Source: an uncultured Hungatella sp. (GTDB lineage Bacteria; Bacillota; Clostridia; Lachnospirales; Lachnospiraceae). From it: 47,408 nt of DNA. A program made the position numbers and the translations under genes. Where the stretch lies: contig CAJTUV010000028.1 in assembly GCA_910579515.1 (NCBI GenBank), forward strand, positions 1 to 47,408, in the 5' to 3' direction. Shown here in pieces: positions 25,060 through 33,691 of the stretch. Position 1 is the stretch's first letter. Each line of letters begins with the position of its first letter. The notes under the pieces are model-generated. The model was given only the letters and a program-made list of their open reading frames with translations, was not told where the DNA came from and made no database searches.

Positions 25060-25326
25060 TTAATTAGCTATATCAAACCCCACTTCGTCCACACAAGGAA
25101 TGTCTGCGGCTTCTATATGTTCTATCTTAATAAGTCTCTGATGGCCAAGCTCCTCTAACATTTGATCAATTCCATATGCCGGCCCCTGAACCTCCATCTC
25201 AACCCGCCCGTCCCACAAGTTCTTCACCCAGCCTGTAAGGGATAACGACTGTGCAATATAATAAGCCCGATAGCGAAAGCCTACTCCCTGGACAGATCCT
25301 GAAAAATAAATATGCTTTCTTATCAT
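25060..25326 (-). CDS. Acylphosphatase
   Basis: This 88-residue enzyme hydrolyses acyl phosphates. The conserved motifs are GSVQGVGFRYRAYYIAQ with the phosphate-binding Arg, and GWVKNLWDGRVEMEVQG with the catalytic Asn. The length is standard. AAGGAGAAGGCGG precedes the ATG. It is placed between ABC permease (20 bases) and GH5 (12 bases). The symbol acyP would be usual but is not certain from the sequence. Confidence 0.95.
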   Translation of the reverse strand: MIRKHIYFSGSVQGVGFRYRAYYIAQSLSLTGWVKNLWDGRVEMEVQGPAYGIDQMLEELGHQRLIKIEHIEAADIPCVDEVGFDIAN

Positions 25327-25346
25327 TCCGCCTTCTCCTTCTCAAA

Positions 25347-26216
25347 TTATCTCATTCTTTTACACGGCTTTACTTTTTCAACTGCAAGACGCAAAAACAG
25401 CACCGACAAAGCAAATTGGACTCCAAGTCCAGCTATAAACCAATGTTCTATAATCAGACTCTCCGGCTTGTAAAGCAGCCAGGGGAAAAAATTTTCCAGC
25501 ATGGCTTGGCTGCCAATTTGACTGTTTAAGACAGTCCGAAACGTGGACGCCGGATTTAATAAAAGCAGATAAAAGAAATTTCCGCTGCCTCTTCCTCCCT
25601 GCACAGCGGTAACCCTTAAAAGTAACGAAGCAAGATGATTCACTGCAACTGTGCCAATCACCAGAGCTGCGGTCAGACAATAACTGACTACTGTGGCAAT
25701 CGTAGTCTTTTTAAAACTGGAGGAACAGAAAATACCGATACTGCCAGTCAAAAGCGCAGTCATACCATAGCAGAGTAAAAGCAGTGCAATATCTTTCACC
25801 ATTACTCCACCGTAAATAAATACCAACGCTATAATGGGAAAGCTGGATACAATTAACAATAAGACTGTGGAGAGACTGGCCAGCAATTTTCCCAAAACAA
25901 TATCGGTTGGCGACATACTGGTGGTCAGCATCAAATCTAATGTCTGCCGCTCCCTTTCTCCACTTATCGTTCCTGCGGTAATAGCAGGCACCAGAAACAA
26001 TAGTAACGTAAATTCCACTGTCGCCACAAAAATGTAAAGACTCAAAAAACTGGAATATTGGATTTCCGCAGTTCTTTTTACCTGGGTTATCATAGAATAC
26101 ATATCCAGAAGCGCTACTAAGGCCAGAATACAGTTAAATAAAAAAATCACCAGTGGAAACCGGAAAGACCTGGCGCTAACCTTCGTCTCCTGCTTATAAA
26201 CCGGATTGATCTTCAT
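25347..26216 (-). CDS. ABC transporter permease (ABC-2 type)
   Basis: The ATG at 26216 overlaps the ATPase gene by 23 bases; the longer frame to 26294 lies inside the ATPase gene and is rejected. The 289-residue product has about six membrane segments, the first at FPLVIFLFNCILALVALL and a loop with GERERQTLDLMLTTSMSP, typical of NatB/GldF-like ABC-2 permeases. It should pair with the adjacent ATPase to export something, or to remodel the envelope together with the large membrane protein upstream. Confidence 0.9.
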   Translation of the reverse strand: MKINPVYKQETKVSARSFRFPLVIFLFNCILALVALLDMYSMITQVKRTAEIQYSSFLSLYIFVATVEFTLLLFLVPAITAGTISGERERQTLDLMLTTSMSPTDIVLGKLLASLSTVLLLIVSSFPIIALVFIYGGVMVKDIALLLLCYGMTALLTGSIGIFCSSSFKKTTIATVVSYCLTAALVIGTVAVNHLASLLLRVTAVQGGRGSGNFFYLLLLNPASTFRTVLNSQIGSQAMLENFFPWLLYKPESLIIEHWFIAGLGVQFALSVLFLRLAVEKVKPCKRMR

Positions 26217-27156
26217 GAAGCAACACCAGCCTTTCTTCCTCATGGTTTGTGATTTCCATAAACACAGATTCCAGATTCCCCCGCTCTCGTACAAATCCGT
26301 AAATCTTTGTACCTGCCTCTATGAGCTGTTGTAAAAGTATAATCTCTTCCTGACGATCTCCCTTAAAATTTACCACGATATCTTCTTGGCGGATAGTGAT
26401 CGTCTCCACTTTCGAATGACTTCTCAAGACCGAAAGGGCCTCCTCTTTGCTCCCTTTTATCGATATGGTCAGAGGGCTGCTGACATTAATCTGGCTTAAA
26501 ATATCTGTCATAGCGCCCTCCAGCACTACTTTTCCCTGATCCACAATCCCAATATCAGTACAAACCTCTGCCAGTTCCGGCAAAATATGAGAACTGATAA
26601 AAATCGTTTTCTCCTGGTCCCTTAATTCCTTTAAAATCTGACGAAATTCAAACCGTGTTCTTGGGTCCAGTCCTGCTGTAGGCTCATCCATAATCAGAAT
26701 CGACGGATTGTGAATCAGTGCTCTGGCCAGACTCAGTCTCTGCTTCATGCCTCTGGAAAGTCCTTCCACATAGAATCCTGCCTTTTCATCTAACCGGACC
26801 TGTTCCAAAAGCATCATGCAGCGCCTCCTTGCCTTTAAACCCAGGATTCCATAACAGGAGGCAAAAAACTCCATATATTCCTCTACCTTCAGGTTATCAT
26901 ACACACCAAAGAAATCAGGCACATATCCTATTTTTTCCATTACCTTTCTGGGTTCTTTGGTCACGTCTATACCGTCAATGGTTACGGTTCCGCCATCCGG
27001 CAAAAGCAATCCTGTGAGGATTTTGATTGTAGTTGTCTTTCCAGCCCCATTAGGTCCCACAAACCCATACAAGGTCCCTTCCTCCACAGACATATTCAGT
27101 CCATCCAGAGCCACAATCTGACCAAAACGTTTTTTCAGCTGTTCAATCTTTAACAT
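26194..27156 (-). CDS. ABC transporter ATP-binding protein
   Basis: The ATG at 27156 follows GGGGAGGAATTGGG; its 5' end overlaps the previous gene by 14 bases. The 320-residue product has Walker A GPNGAGKTTTIK, a Q loop, signature LSRGMKQRLSLA, Walker B LIMDEPTAGLDP and an H-loop SSHILPE. A C-terminal domain of about 95 residues follows, as in the NatA/GldA/CcmA group of ATPases. It energises the permease encoded next. Confidence 0.95.
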   Translation of the reverse strand: MLKIEQLKKRFGQIVALDGLNMSVEEGTLYGFVGPNGAGKTTTIKILTGLLLPDGGTVTIDGIDVTKEPRKVMEKIGYVPDFFGVYDNLKVEEYMEFFASCYGILGLKARRRCMMLLEQVRLDEKAGFYVEGLSRGMKQRLSLARALIHNPSILIMDEPTAGLDPRTRFEFRQILKELRDQEKTIFISSHILPELAEVCTDIGIVDQGKVVLEGAMTDILSQINVSSPLTISIKGSKEEALSVLRSHSKVETITIRQEDIVVNFKGDRQEEIILLQQLIEAGTKIYGFVRERGNLESVFMEITNHEEERLVLLHEDQSGL

Positions 27157-29590
27157 CCCAATTCCTCCCCACAATATTCAACATAGGAAGAAGAACATCC
27201 CAGTTATATTCCGCCATATTCTCATAGGCATACCGGATGGTTATAGTGTTGCCCGGCGATAAGTATGGCCTTAACTCATCGGATTCATATTGCAGTTTCA
27301 AAGGATCTTTTTTGTCAAACATACCAGTATTATGATTATAAAAATAGAGGTTACCTGTAAAGGGAATCAGTTGAGTTCCATTTATGGGACCAATAAATTC
27401 CTCTGAAATATAGTCAAATATCAGCTTCTCAATCCGCACATCATTGCCCAGAGAGTATTCCAATGTTACAGGGTCTACACCATACAGGGAGTTGGAAGAC
27501 TGATCATAATTTCCTCCGATGACTTTTGGCTGCCGGATAAGGGCTGGGCGGTATATGACTTCCTCATCGCTGGAATACACCGGGATAACAGAGGAAACTA
27601 TGGTATGCCCTTCCGCCATGGCAGTCTTTAAAAAGTCCACTCCGCCCTCTCCCTTTTCCCTGATTCCCACCGCTCTGGCATTGGGTGTGTAGGAAGGCAT
27701 ATAGTGATTTAAATAAAACTCCAGCAAATCCGTTTTCTGTGCTGCCTCTACATACGTTTTGTTCTCAATATCTGCACTTTCAAATCTGTTTTCCCCTGAA
27801 ATATAGGCAGCTACCTGATACGTATGGTTTCTTGGGTATTCCAATACCGGCAAATCGTCCACAATTTTGCTCTCCCCCGGCTCCATGTCCCCCAAAAAGA
27901 TTAATTTGTCATAGAGCAGCACCACACAGTTTTCCATTTTTTCCTTAAAATTGCTGGTAATCACCCCCGTAATAGCGCCTCGGTTCACCTCGAGCTCACC
28001 ATAAAATCCTATCCGCTCTGGATTCTCTCCCACTTTATTCATCTGAAAATACCGGGGCTCAAATGCAGGAATATTTTGAAGCGAGACCTCTGTCTGCTCT
28101 TCTTGATGTTCTATCGCCACTCTGTAATTTTCTGCCCCTGTAAATCTGGGCAAAGCGCCCATCTCATTATAAGAGCTTCTGGTCATTGGTTTAATAGAAT
28201 AGTCTGCGGCCAGATGAACGGTGTATGGCTTATTATAAGGAGCCCGAATATTCATATACGTATTTTCACTAATCGTATCCTGAGAAGTCTCCAGAAACTG
28301 GGCATACGTATAAAAGGTATCCCGAAACCTGGTTTTATTTCCCATAAGGTAAAAAAGCACTGTAAAAATTAACGACAGCACCACAACTCCTGCCCTGTAG
28401 AGCTCCGTCAGTTCTCTTTGGCGGAGGAAAATATACAGCGCCACTCCTACCAAAAAAATGTAGATCGCGATCTCCAGCACATACAGGCCCAGGTTAGGAA
28501 GGCGAGTCACATTCCCTGTGTTTATCATATTTCGAATAGCCCAGTACTGATTGAAGTTGCCGCTGTACACAGACTCTGCCAGTCGGTTAATCTTTGCATC
28601 GCCAAGTACTTCTGTCAAAATAAAATCAATATAGGAGGGATTGCTTTTACAAAACTCATTAATATCTGTAAAATCATATGCAGCTACAGCAATACTCCCT
28701 TTATAATACACTGTAGAAGCCAGAATCGCCTTATCGTCATCCGATAAAATCACATTCCCGCCAGATAAGGAAAAATCCACACAGGGAATCTCCAGTGTAG
28801 AATCTGTAGGATTCTCCTGGGCATAGTCTAATCCCATATACACATGATCAACCTTTGGCGGCTCATAGGATTCCTCTAACAGCTCTGGAGCAAAACGTCC
28901 CAAAGTATCATCTACCCGCATACCAGTCCCTAGGATCATCGTTCCGCCGCCACGGACCCATTCCACCAAAACCTTACTCTGTTTATCCGACAAATCCCGA
29001 ATCCGGAAATTGCTAATCAGCAGGACGTCTATCATATCCAGGCCAATCACTTCCTCAGGAAAGGTATCTGTGGAAAACTCGATAGTTTTCGTCCGCAGCA
29101 TACCATAATCTACTCCCACATTTTCCCATGCAGTGAGCTTTTGAGGCGTATCACTTAAAACGCCGATAAAAAGCTCCGGTACCTCCAGACTGAAATTCAG
29201 TTTTATACGCTTATGCAGAATCTGGCGTTCCTCCTGGTCCACTAACTCCACAAAAATCTGGTCAATCCGATTTCCCACAGGGACATACAGTTTTTGGCTC
29301 TCCATTCCCTGAGCAGGAATCTCAACAGGAAAATCATGACGGTAAACATCATAATCCGATTCCATAGTCAGAATCCGAAGCAGCCCCTGAAATTCTCGGT
29401 TCTCTGAGTTGGTGAATGAGACTTCTATCGGAATATAGCGTCCGCCTTTTGCATAATTTCCATATCCATAAGTTATCTCAAGGCTGATATTACCTGATGA
29501 AACCATATCGTCTCCAAAGGAAGTGAAAACAGCAGATAGGGCCAACAGAAAAACCAGCGGCCCTATCCATAATCTGCGGCTAATATTCAT
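27143..29590 (-). CDS. Large membrane protein, GldG-like ABC-associated
   Basis: The start ATG at 29590 follows GGAGGAACATC. The 815-residue product has an N-terminal signal or anchor (residues 7-26), a beta-rich domain (about 35-135), and a glutamine-amidotransferase-like fold (about 138-330; VLLISNFRIRDLSDKQ, EWVRGGGTMILGTG) without the catalytic Cys. Two membrane segments follow (368-389 and 399-417) and then a soluble domain of almost 400 residues. The middle part resembles GldG/ABC-auxiliary proteins that work with an ABC-2 exporter, as in this operon. Function is not established for this family in Firmicutes. Confidence 0.7.
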   Translation of the reverse strand: MNISRRLWIGPLVFLLALSAVFTSFGDDMVSSGNISLEITYGYGNYAKGGRYIPIEVSFTNSENREFQGLLRILTMESDYDVYRHDFPVEIPAQGMESQKLYVPVGNRIDQIFVELVDQEERQILHKRIKLNFSLEVPELFIGVLSDTPQKLTAWENVGVDYGMLRTKTIEFSTDTFPEEVIGLDMIDVLLISNFRIRDLSDKQSKVLVEWVRGGGTMILGTGMRVDDTLGRFAPELLEESYEPPKVDHVYMGLDYAQENPTDSTLEIPCVDFSLSGGNVILSDDDKAILASTVYYKGSIAVAAYDFTDINEFCKSNPSYIDFILTEVLGDAKINRLAESVYSGNFNQYWAIRNMINTGNVTRLPNLGLYVLEIAIYIFLVGVALYIFLRQRELTELYRAGVVVLSLIFTVLFYLMGNKTRFRDTFYTYAQFLETSQDTISENTYMNIRAPYNKPYTVHLAADYSIKPMTRSSYNEMGALPRFTGAENYRVAIEHQEEQTEVSLQNIPAFEPRYFQMNKVGENPERIGFYGELEVNRGAITGVITSNFKEKMENCVVLLYDKLIFLGDMEPGESKIVDDLPVLEYPRNHTYQVAAYISGENRFESADIENKTYVEAAQKTDLLEFYLNHYMPSYTPNARAVGIREKGEGGVDFLKTAMAEGHTIVSSVIPVYSSDEEVIYRPALIRQPKVIGGNYDQSSNSLYGVDPVTLEYSLGNDVRIEKLIFDYISEEFIGPINGTQLIPFTGNLYFYNHNTGMFDKKDPLKLQYESDELRPYLSPGNTITIRYAYENMAEYNWDVLLPMLNIVGRNWDVKD

Positions 29591-30731
29591 GATGTTCCTC
29601 CAGACTCCCAAAATTTTCCCGGTTAATGTCAAAGTCCACCTTCAATTTTACAGCAAATACAGTTCCTTTCAAATCACTGGAAACATTTATGGTTCCACCA
29701 TGCATATCCACAATGTTTTTTGCAATCGCAAGTCCTAAGCCAGTTCCGCCTGTATTGGTGGAGCGGGACTGCTCCACTCTGTAAAACTTTTCAAACAAAA
29801 GAGGAAGCTCTTCCTTTGGAATCACATAACCGTAATTGATCACAGATACGGTAACCACCGCTTCTGTGGCATGGAGCCTTACTAAAATCTTTTTTCCTTC
29901 TGCCCCATATTTAATTGCATTATTAATTAAATTGTCAAACAGACGGGCTAAAAGATTTCCGTCAGCCTTAATGACTTTAGCAGTCACATTGCTCTGGAAC
30001 TCATAAGCCAGATCCTTTTCCATAAAGCTGGGATAAAACTCTTCCAAAAGCTGACTCAGCAGCTTCACAATATCTACTTTCGCCACTTGCATAGAGATTT
30101 TTCCATAATTTAACTTGGTAAATCCAAACAAGTCCTCAATCAATTTTTGCAGACGCTTCGCCTTGGTATAGGTGATGTCTATGTATTTCTTCTGCATATC
30201 CTGGTCCATACTTACAGGACCTGACAAAAGCTCCAGATAACCGATAATGGAAGTAAGCGGTGTTCTTAAATCATGGGCGACATTGGTGATCAGCTCATTC
30301 TTTGTGCGTTCTGACTCCCGCTCTTTGTCCATCAGCTCCCGAATTTCTTCCACCATCCTGTTTAGATTAACCGCCATATCTGAAAACTCATCGTCGCCTA
30401 TCACTTCCACCGTAGTGTTTAGATCTCCTTCAGAAATATTCCTCATAGCAGAAGAAATCTTCGTAATATAGCTCATAGACTGGCCTTGTAAAAGCAAAAA
30501 CACAGTGGCAAAAATTCCAATTCCAATCAGCACATATAATATGACAATCACCGTATCCGGCTGATAGAAGACAGAAACCAAAGTTCCGTCTTTTCCATTT
30601 TCCACAGCATACTCGCCAATCATAGTCAGGTTCGTAATCAGAAACACAACAACCAGGCAGGAAATCACAATGCTGTATACCACATTAGTGATAATCCTGA
30701 CATGAAAGCGGCGGCTCATATCATTTTTCAA
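29580..30731 (-). CDS. Membrane sensor histidine kinase
   Basis: The 383-residue kinase has membrane segments at about residues 15-37 and 60-82 with only a short outside loop, so it probably senses within the membrane or through a partner. A HAMP domain, the His153 box (NVAHDLRTPLTSI), N box NNAIKYG, and G2 GGTGLGLAI follow. The start given is a TTG 30731 with a GGAT site inside the regulator gene; an ATG at 30719 would shorten it by four residues. It overlaps the response regulator upstream and the large membrane protein downstream, so the three are translationally coupled. The short sensor region resembles envelope-stress kinases linked to ABC transporters. Confidence 0.92.
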   Translation of the reverse strand: MKNDMSRRFHVRIITNVVYSIVISCLVVVFLITNLTMIGEYAVENGKDGTLVSVFYQPDTVIVILYVLIGIGIFATVFLLLQGQSMSYITKISSAMRNISEGDLNTTVEVIGDDEFSDMAVNLNRMVEEIRELMDKERESERTKNELITNVAHDLRTPLTSIIGYLELLSGPVSMDQDMQKKYIDITYTKAKRLQKLIEDLFGFTKLNYGKISMQVAKVDIVKLLSQLLEEFYPSFMEKDLAYEFQSNVTAKVIKADGNLLARLFDNLINNAIKYGAEGKKILVRLHATEAVVTVSVINYGYVIPKEELPLLFEKFYRVEQSRSTNTGGTGLGLAIAKNIVDMHGGTINVSSDLKGTVFAVKLKVDFDINRENFGSLEEHHEY

Positions 30732-31428
30732 TTTTGTATCCTACCCCCCACACTGTGGTGATAATCTTATTCTCTCTGGTATCCTCTTTCATCTTGCCTC
30801 TGAGACGCCGGATATGTACCATAACAGTATTATTGGCTTCATAAACTTTTTCATTCCACACTTTTTCAAATATTTCATCTGTGCTGAACACTTTGCCGGG
30901 ATTAGAAGCCAATAGGTACAGAATATCAAATTCAATAGGCGTCAGTTTGATTTCCTCATCATAGACGGTCACTTTGTGATTATCCTTATTAATGACCAGC
31001 CCCTTAATCATAATCTCATTCTTTGCGCTCTCTCTGGCATTGCTGTTGGGATTTAACTGTGTATAACGGCGAAGCTGAGACTTTACCCTGGCAGTTAATT
31101 CAAGAGGATTAAAAGGCTTCACCACATAGTCGTCTGCTCCTGTCCCAAGGCCCAGAATTTTATCTAAATCCGTAGAGCGGGCGCTTAACATAATAATTGG
31201 AATGTTGTTGGTTTCACGAATCCTTTTGCACATCTCCAATCCATCCATCCCGGGCATCATAATGTCCAAAAGCACAAGATGGATTTCTTCTCTGCCTAAA
31301 ATGTCCAAACCAAGTTTTGCATTATCTGCTTTAAATACTTTATATCCATCGCTGACCAGATAAATTTCTACCAGATCCGCAATCTCCTTCTCGTCGTCCA
31401 CTACTAAAATGTTGATTTGTGGCATCAT
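30721..31428 (-). CDS. OmpR/PhoB-family response regulator
   Basis: The 235-residue protein has a receiver (VVDDE acidic pair, Asp in LVLLDIMMPG, Lys in DYVVKPF) and a winged-helix domain (LTPIEFDILYLLASNP, VMVHIRRLRGK, ITTVWGVGYKIE). AAGGAGGAGCCC precedes two consecutive ATG codons; either may be used. It is the first gene of the long operon, and likely controls it or itself. Other targets are unknown. Confidence 0.93.
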   Translation of the reverse strand: MMPQINILVVDDEKEIADLVEIYLVSDGYKVFKADNAKLGLDILGREEIHLVLLDIMMPGMDGLEMCKRIRETNNIPIIMLSARSTDLDKILGLGTGADDYVVKPFNPLELTARVKSQLRRYTQLNPNSNARESAKNEIMIKGLVINKDNHKVTVYDEEIKLTPIEFDILYLLASNPGKVFSTDEIFEKVWNEKVYEANNTVMVHIRRLRGKMKEDTRENKIITTVWGVGYKIEK

Positions 31429-31459
31429 GGGCTCCTCCTTGTCGTTCTTTTGCTTTTTT

Positions 31460-31468
31460 ATTATAGCA
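31460..31468 (-). promoter_or_regulatory. Extended -10 promoter of the long envelope operon
   Basis: The minus strand reads TGCTATAAT about 32 bases before the first response regulator codon. A perfect -10 with a TG extension compensates for the lack of a recognisable -35. Confidence 0.6.
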
Positions 31469-31550
31469 TACTCTAATGGTACCGTGCTTTACTTTTTCAT
31501 TACAAAAGTGGAAATTTCTACATTACAATATAAAAGCCCTGCCAATCTTA

Positions 31551-33689
31551 TTAGACCTGACTTTCTACTGGGATAAATACCCTGGTATTAACTGGATCAA
31601 GTCCCTCACGAATGTCTTTCACTGTTTTTACGGCTTCCTGGCAGAAGGTATCCTGAGCCCCGACAGAAGGTTTTCCCCGCCTGTCAATTTTCTGATATAT
31701 TCCGTCTGCCCCAAGAACATGGGCCTTCAGATTGTCATGGAGCTGGACCTCCAAAATGTGCATGGCCTTCTTGCGAAGCTCCTCGTCCAGAATCGGAAAA
31801 AGAATTTCCACTCTGCGGTCCAAATTTCTTGGCATCCAGTCTGCGCTTCCCATGTAGAACTCGGGTGCTCCGTCATTCTCAAAATAAAAAATTCTGCTGT
31901 GCTCTAAAAAATCCCCCACAATCGAACGAACGGAAATATTCTCGCTTAATCCAGGGACCCCTGCCTTCAGACAGCAAATTCCTCGAACAATCAAGTCGAT
32001 TTTTACTCCTGCGCAGGAGGCTTCATACAAGGCTCCAATCAGGTCACGATCACACAGTGAATTAACCTTGGCAATGATTCTGGCTGTACGGCCTTTTTGG
32101 GCATACCCTGTTTCCCTCTGGATCATTCGCATAAAGCGTTTCCGAAGCCAGATAGGAGCAACTGCCAGTTGATTCCAGTTTAAGGGCTCTGAATAACCGG
32201 ACAACATGTTAAAGACTGCTGTGGCATCCTCTCCGATTTGAGGGTGACAGGTCAAAAGTCCGCAGTCTGTGTATAGTTTAGCCGTAGAATCGTTATAGTT
32301 TCCTGTTCCCAGATGAACGTAGCGCCGGATACCGTCTTCTTCTCTGCGCACCACTAAGGTAATCTTGGAATGAGTTTTTAGTCCTACCAGGCCATAAATC
32401 ACATGACATCCGGCTTTCTCCAACATCTTAGCCCAGTTAATGTTATTCTCTTCATCAAATCTTGCCTTTAACTCCACCAGAACCGATACCTGTTTCCCAT
32501 TATCTGCAGCTTCGGCAAGAGCAGCTATAATAGGGGAATTTCCACTGACACGATACAGAGTCTGCTTGATTGCCAAAACTTTAGGATCTCTTGCCGCAGT
32601 CTTAATAAAATTGACTACCGGATTAAACGACTCATACGGATGGTGGAGCAGGATATCTCCTTTTTGGATATTGGTAAAAATATCATCTTCATTCATCAGA
32701 GCCGGATTTGGTTGAGGAATATATTGAGGCGCTTTTAAATGTTCAAATCCTTCCAGACTGTACATCTTCATTAAAAAAGTCAAATCCAGCGGACCGGAGA
32801 TCGCAAAAATGTCTGCTGAATGAACATTCAATTCCTTTTTCAAGCGCTTCAGAACCCGCTTATCCGCATTATCTTCAATCTCCAGCCGGATAGCCTCTCC
32901 CCACTGACGTTTCTTAAGCTGTCTTTGAATCTCTTTTAACAAATCTTCTGCTTCTTCCTCATCAATGGTCAAATCTGCATTTCTCATAATGCGGAACGGA
33001 TGAGCGGTGATAATATTATAGTTTAAAAACAAAGACTGTATATTCCGTTCAATAATTTCCTCCAGAAGGATCACCACTCTGTCTTCTCCCTCTGAGGGCA
33101 GCTCCACAATTCTGGAAAGAACAGCCGGAACCCGCACAATGGCAAAATCCAGTTCATCATCTCCCTCTTTTTTCTTCAGCAAGGCCGCAATGTTCAGAGA
33201 TTTATTGTGAACCAGCGGAAATGGACGAGAGGAATCCACAGCCATCGGAGTGAGAACCGGAAACACATTTTCTTTAAAATATTGGTCTGCATACCGCCCC
33301 TGCGTCTCTGTCAGATCCTCGTGCCTTGTCACAATCCGAAGGCCGTTCTGTTTTAGAGTAGGAAGCAGGGAACGATTATAGGTGGAATACTGAACCTCTA
33401 CCAGATTATGGGTTTTCGCTCCAATCGCTTCCAACTGCTCCATCGGCCTCATCCCTGCGATGTCCGGTTTGGAATATCCGGCGTGTACCATATCTTTTAA
33501 GGAGGCCACGCGCACCATAAAAAATTCATCCAGATTGGAAGCAGTGATGCTTAAAAATTTCAGGCGTTCAAACAGGGGGATGGTTTTATCTCTGGCTTCT
33601 TCCAGAATCCGATAATCAAAGTCCAGCCAGCTTAACTCTCGATTTACATAATTTTCCGCTTTTACAAAGCGGGCATCTAACTCTGCCAT
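31551..33689 (-). CDS. ppk1: Polyphosphate kinase 1
   Basis: This 712-residue enzyme makes inorganic polyphosphate from ATP. Characteristic parts: NRELSWLDFDYRILEEA near the start, the ATP-grip region LVELKARFDEENN, the phospho-acceptor His in HLGTGNYN, and the second His-bearing segment VGLKTHSKITLV. Length and domains are complete. It follows ppx by two bases, an arrangement in which the two act on the same polymer in opposite senses. The reading frame is followed by 122 bases with the next operon's promoter and no clear terminator. Confidence 0.95.
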   Translation of the reverse strand: MAELDARFVKAENYVNRELSWLDFDYRILEEARDKTIPLFERLKFLSITASNLDEFFMVRVASLKDMVHAGYSKPDIAGMRPMEQLEAIGAKTHNLVEVQYSTYNRSLLPTLKQNGLRIVTRHEDLTETQGRYADQYFKENVFPVLTPMAVDSSRPFPLVHNKSLNIAALLKKKEGDDELDFAIVRVPAVLSRIVELPSEGEDRVVILLEEIIERNIQSLFLNYNIITAHPFRIMRNADLTIDEEEAEDLLKEIQRQLKKRQWGEAIRLEIEDNADKRVLKRLKKELNVHSADIFAISGPLDLTFLMKMYSLEGFEHLKAPQYIPQPNPALMNEDDIFTNIQKGDILLHHPYESFNPVVNFIKTAARDPKVLAIKQTLYRVSGNSPIIAALAEAADNGKQVSVLVELKARFDEENNINWAKMLEKAGCHVIYGLVGLKTHSKITLVVRREEDGIRRYVHLGTGNYNDSTAKLYTDCGLLTCHPQIGEDATAVFNMLSGYSEPLNWNQLAVAPIWLRKRFMRMIQRETGYAQKGRTARIIAKVNSLCDRDLIGALYEASCAGVKIDLIVRGICCLKAGVPGLSENISVRSIVGDFLEHSRIFYFENDGAPEFYMGSADWMPRNLDRRVEILFPILDEELRKKAMHILEVQLHDNLKAHVLGADGIYQKIDRRGKPSVGAQDTFCQEAVKTVKDIREGLDPVNTRVFIPVESQV

Positions 33690-33691
33690 CT

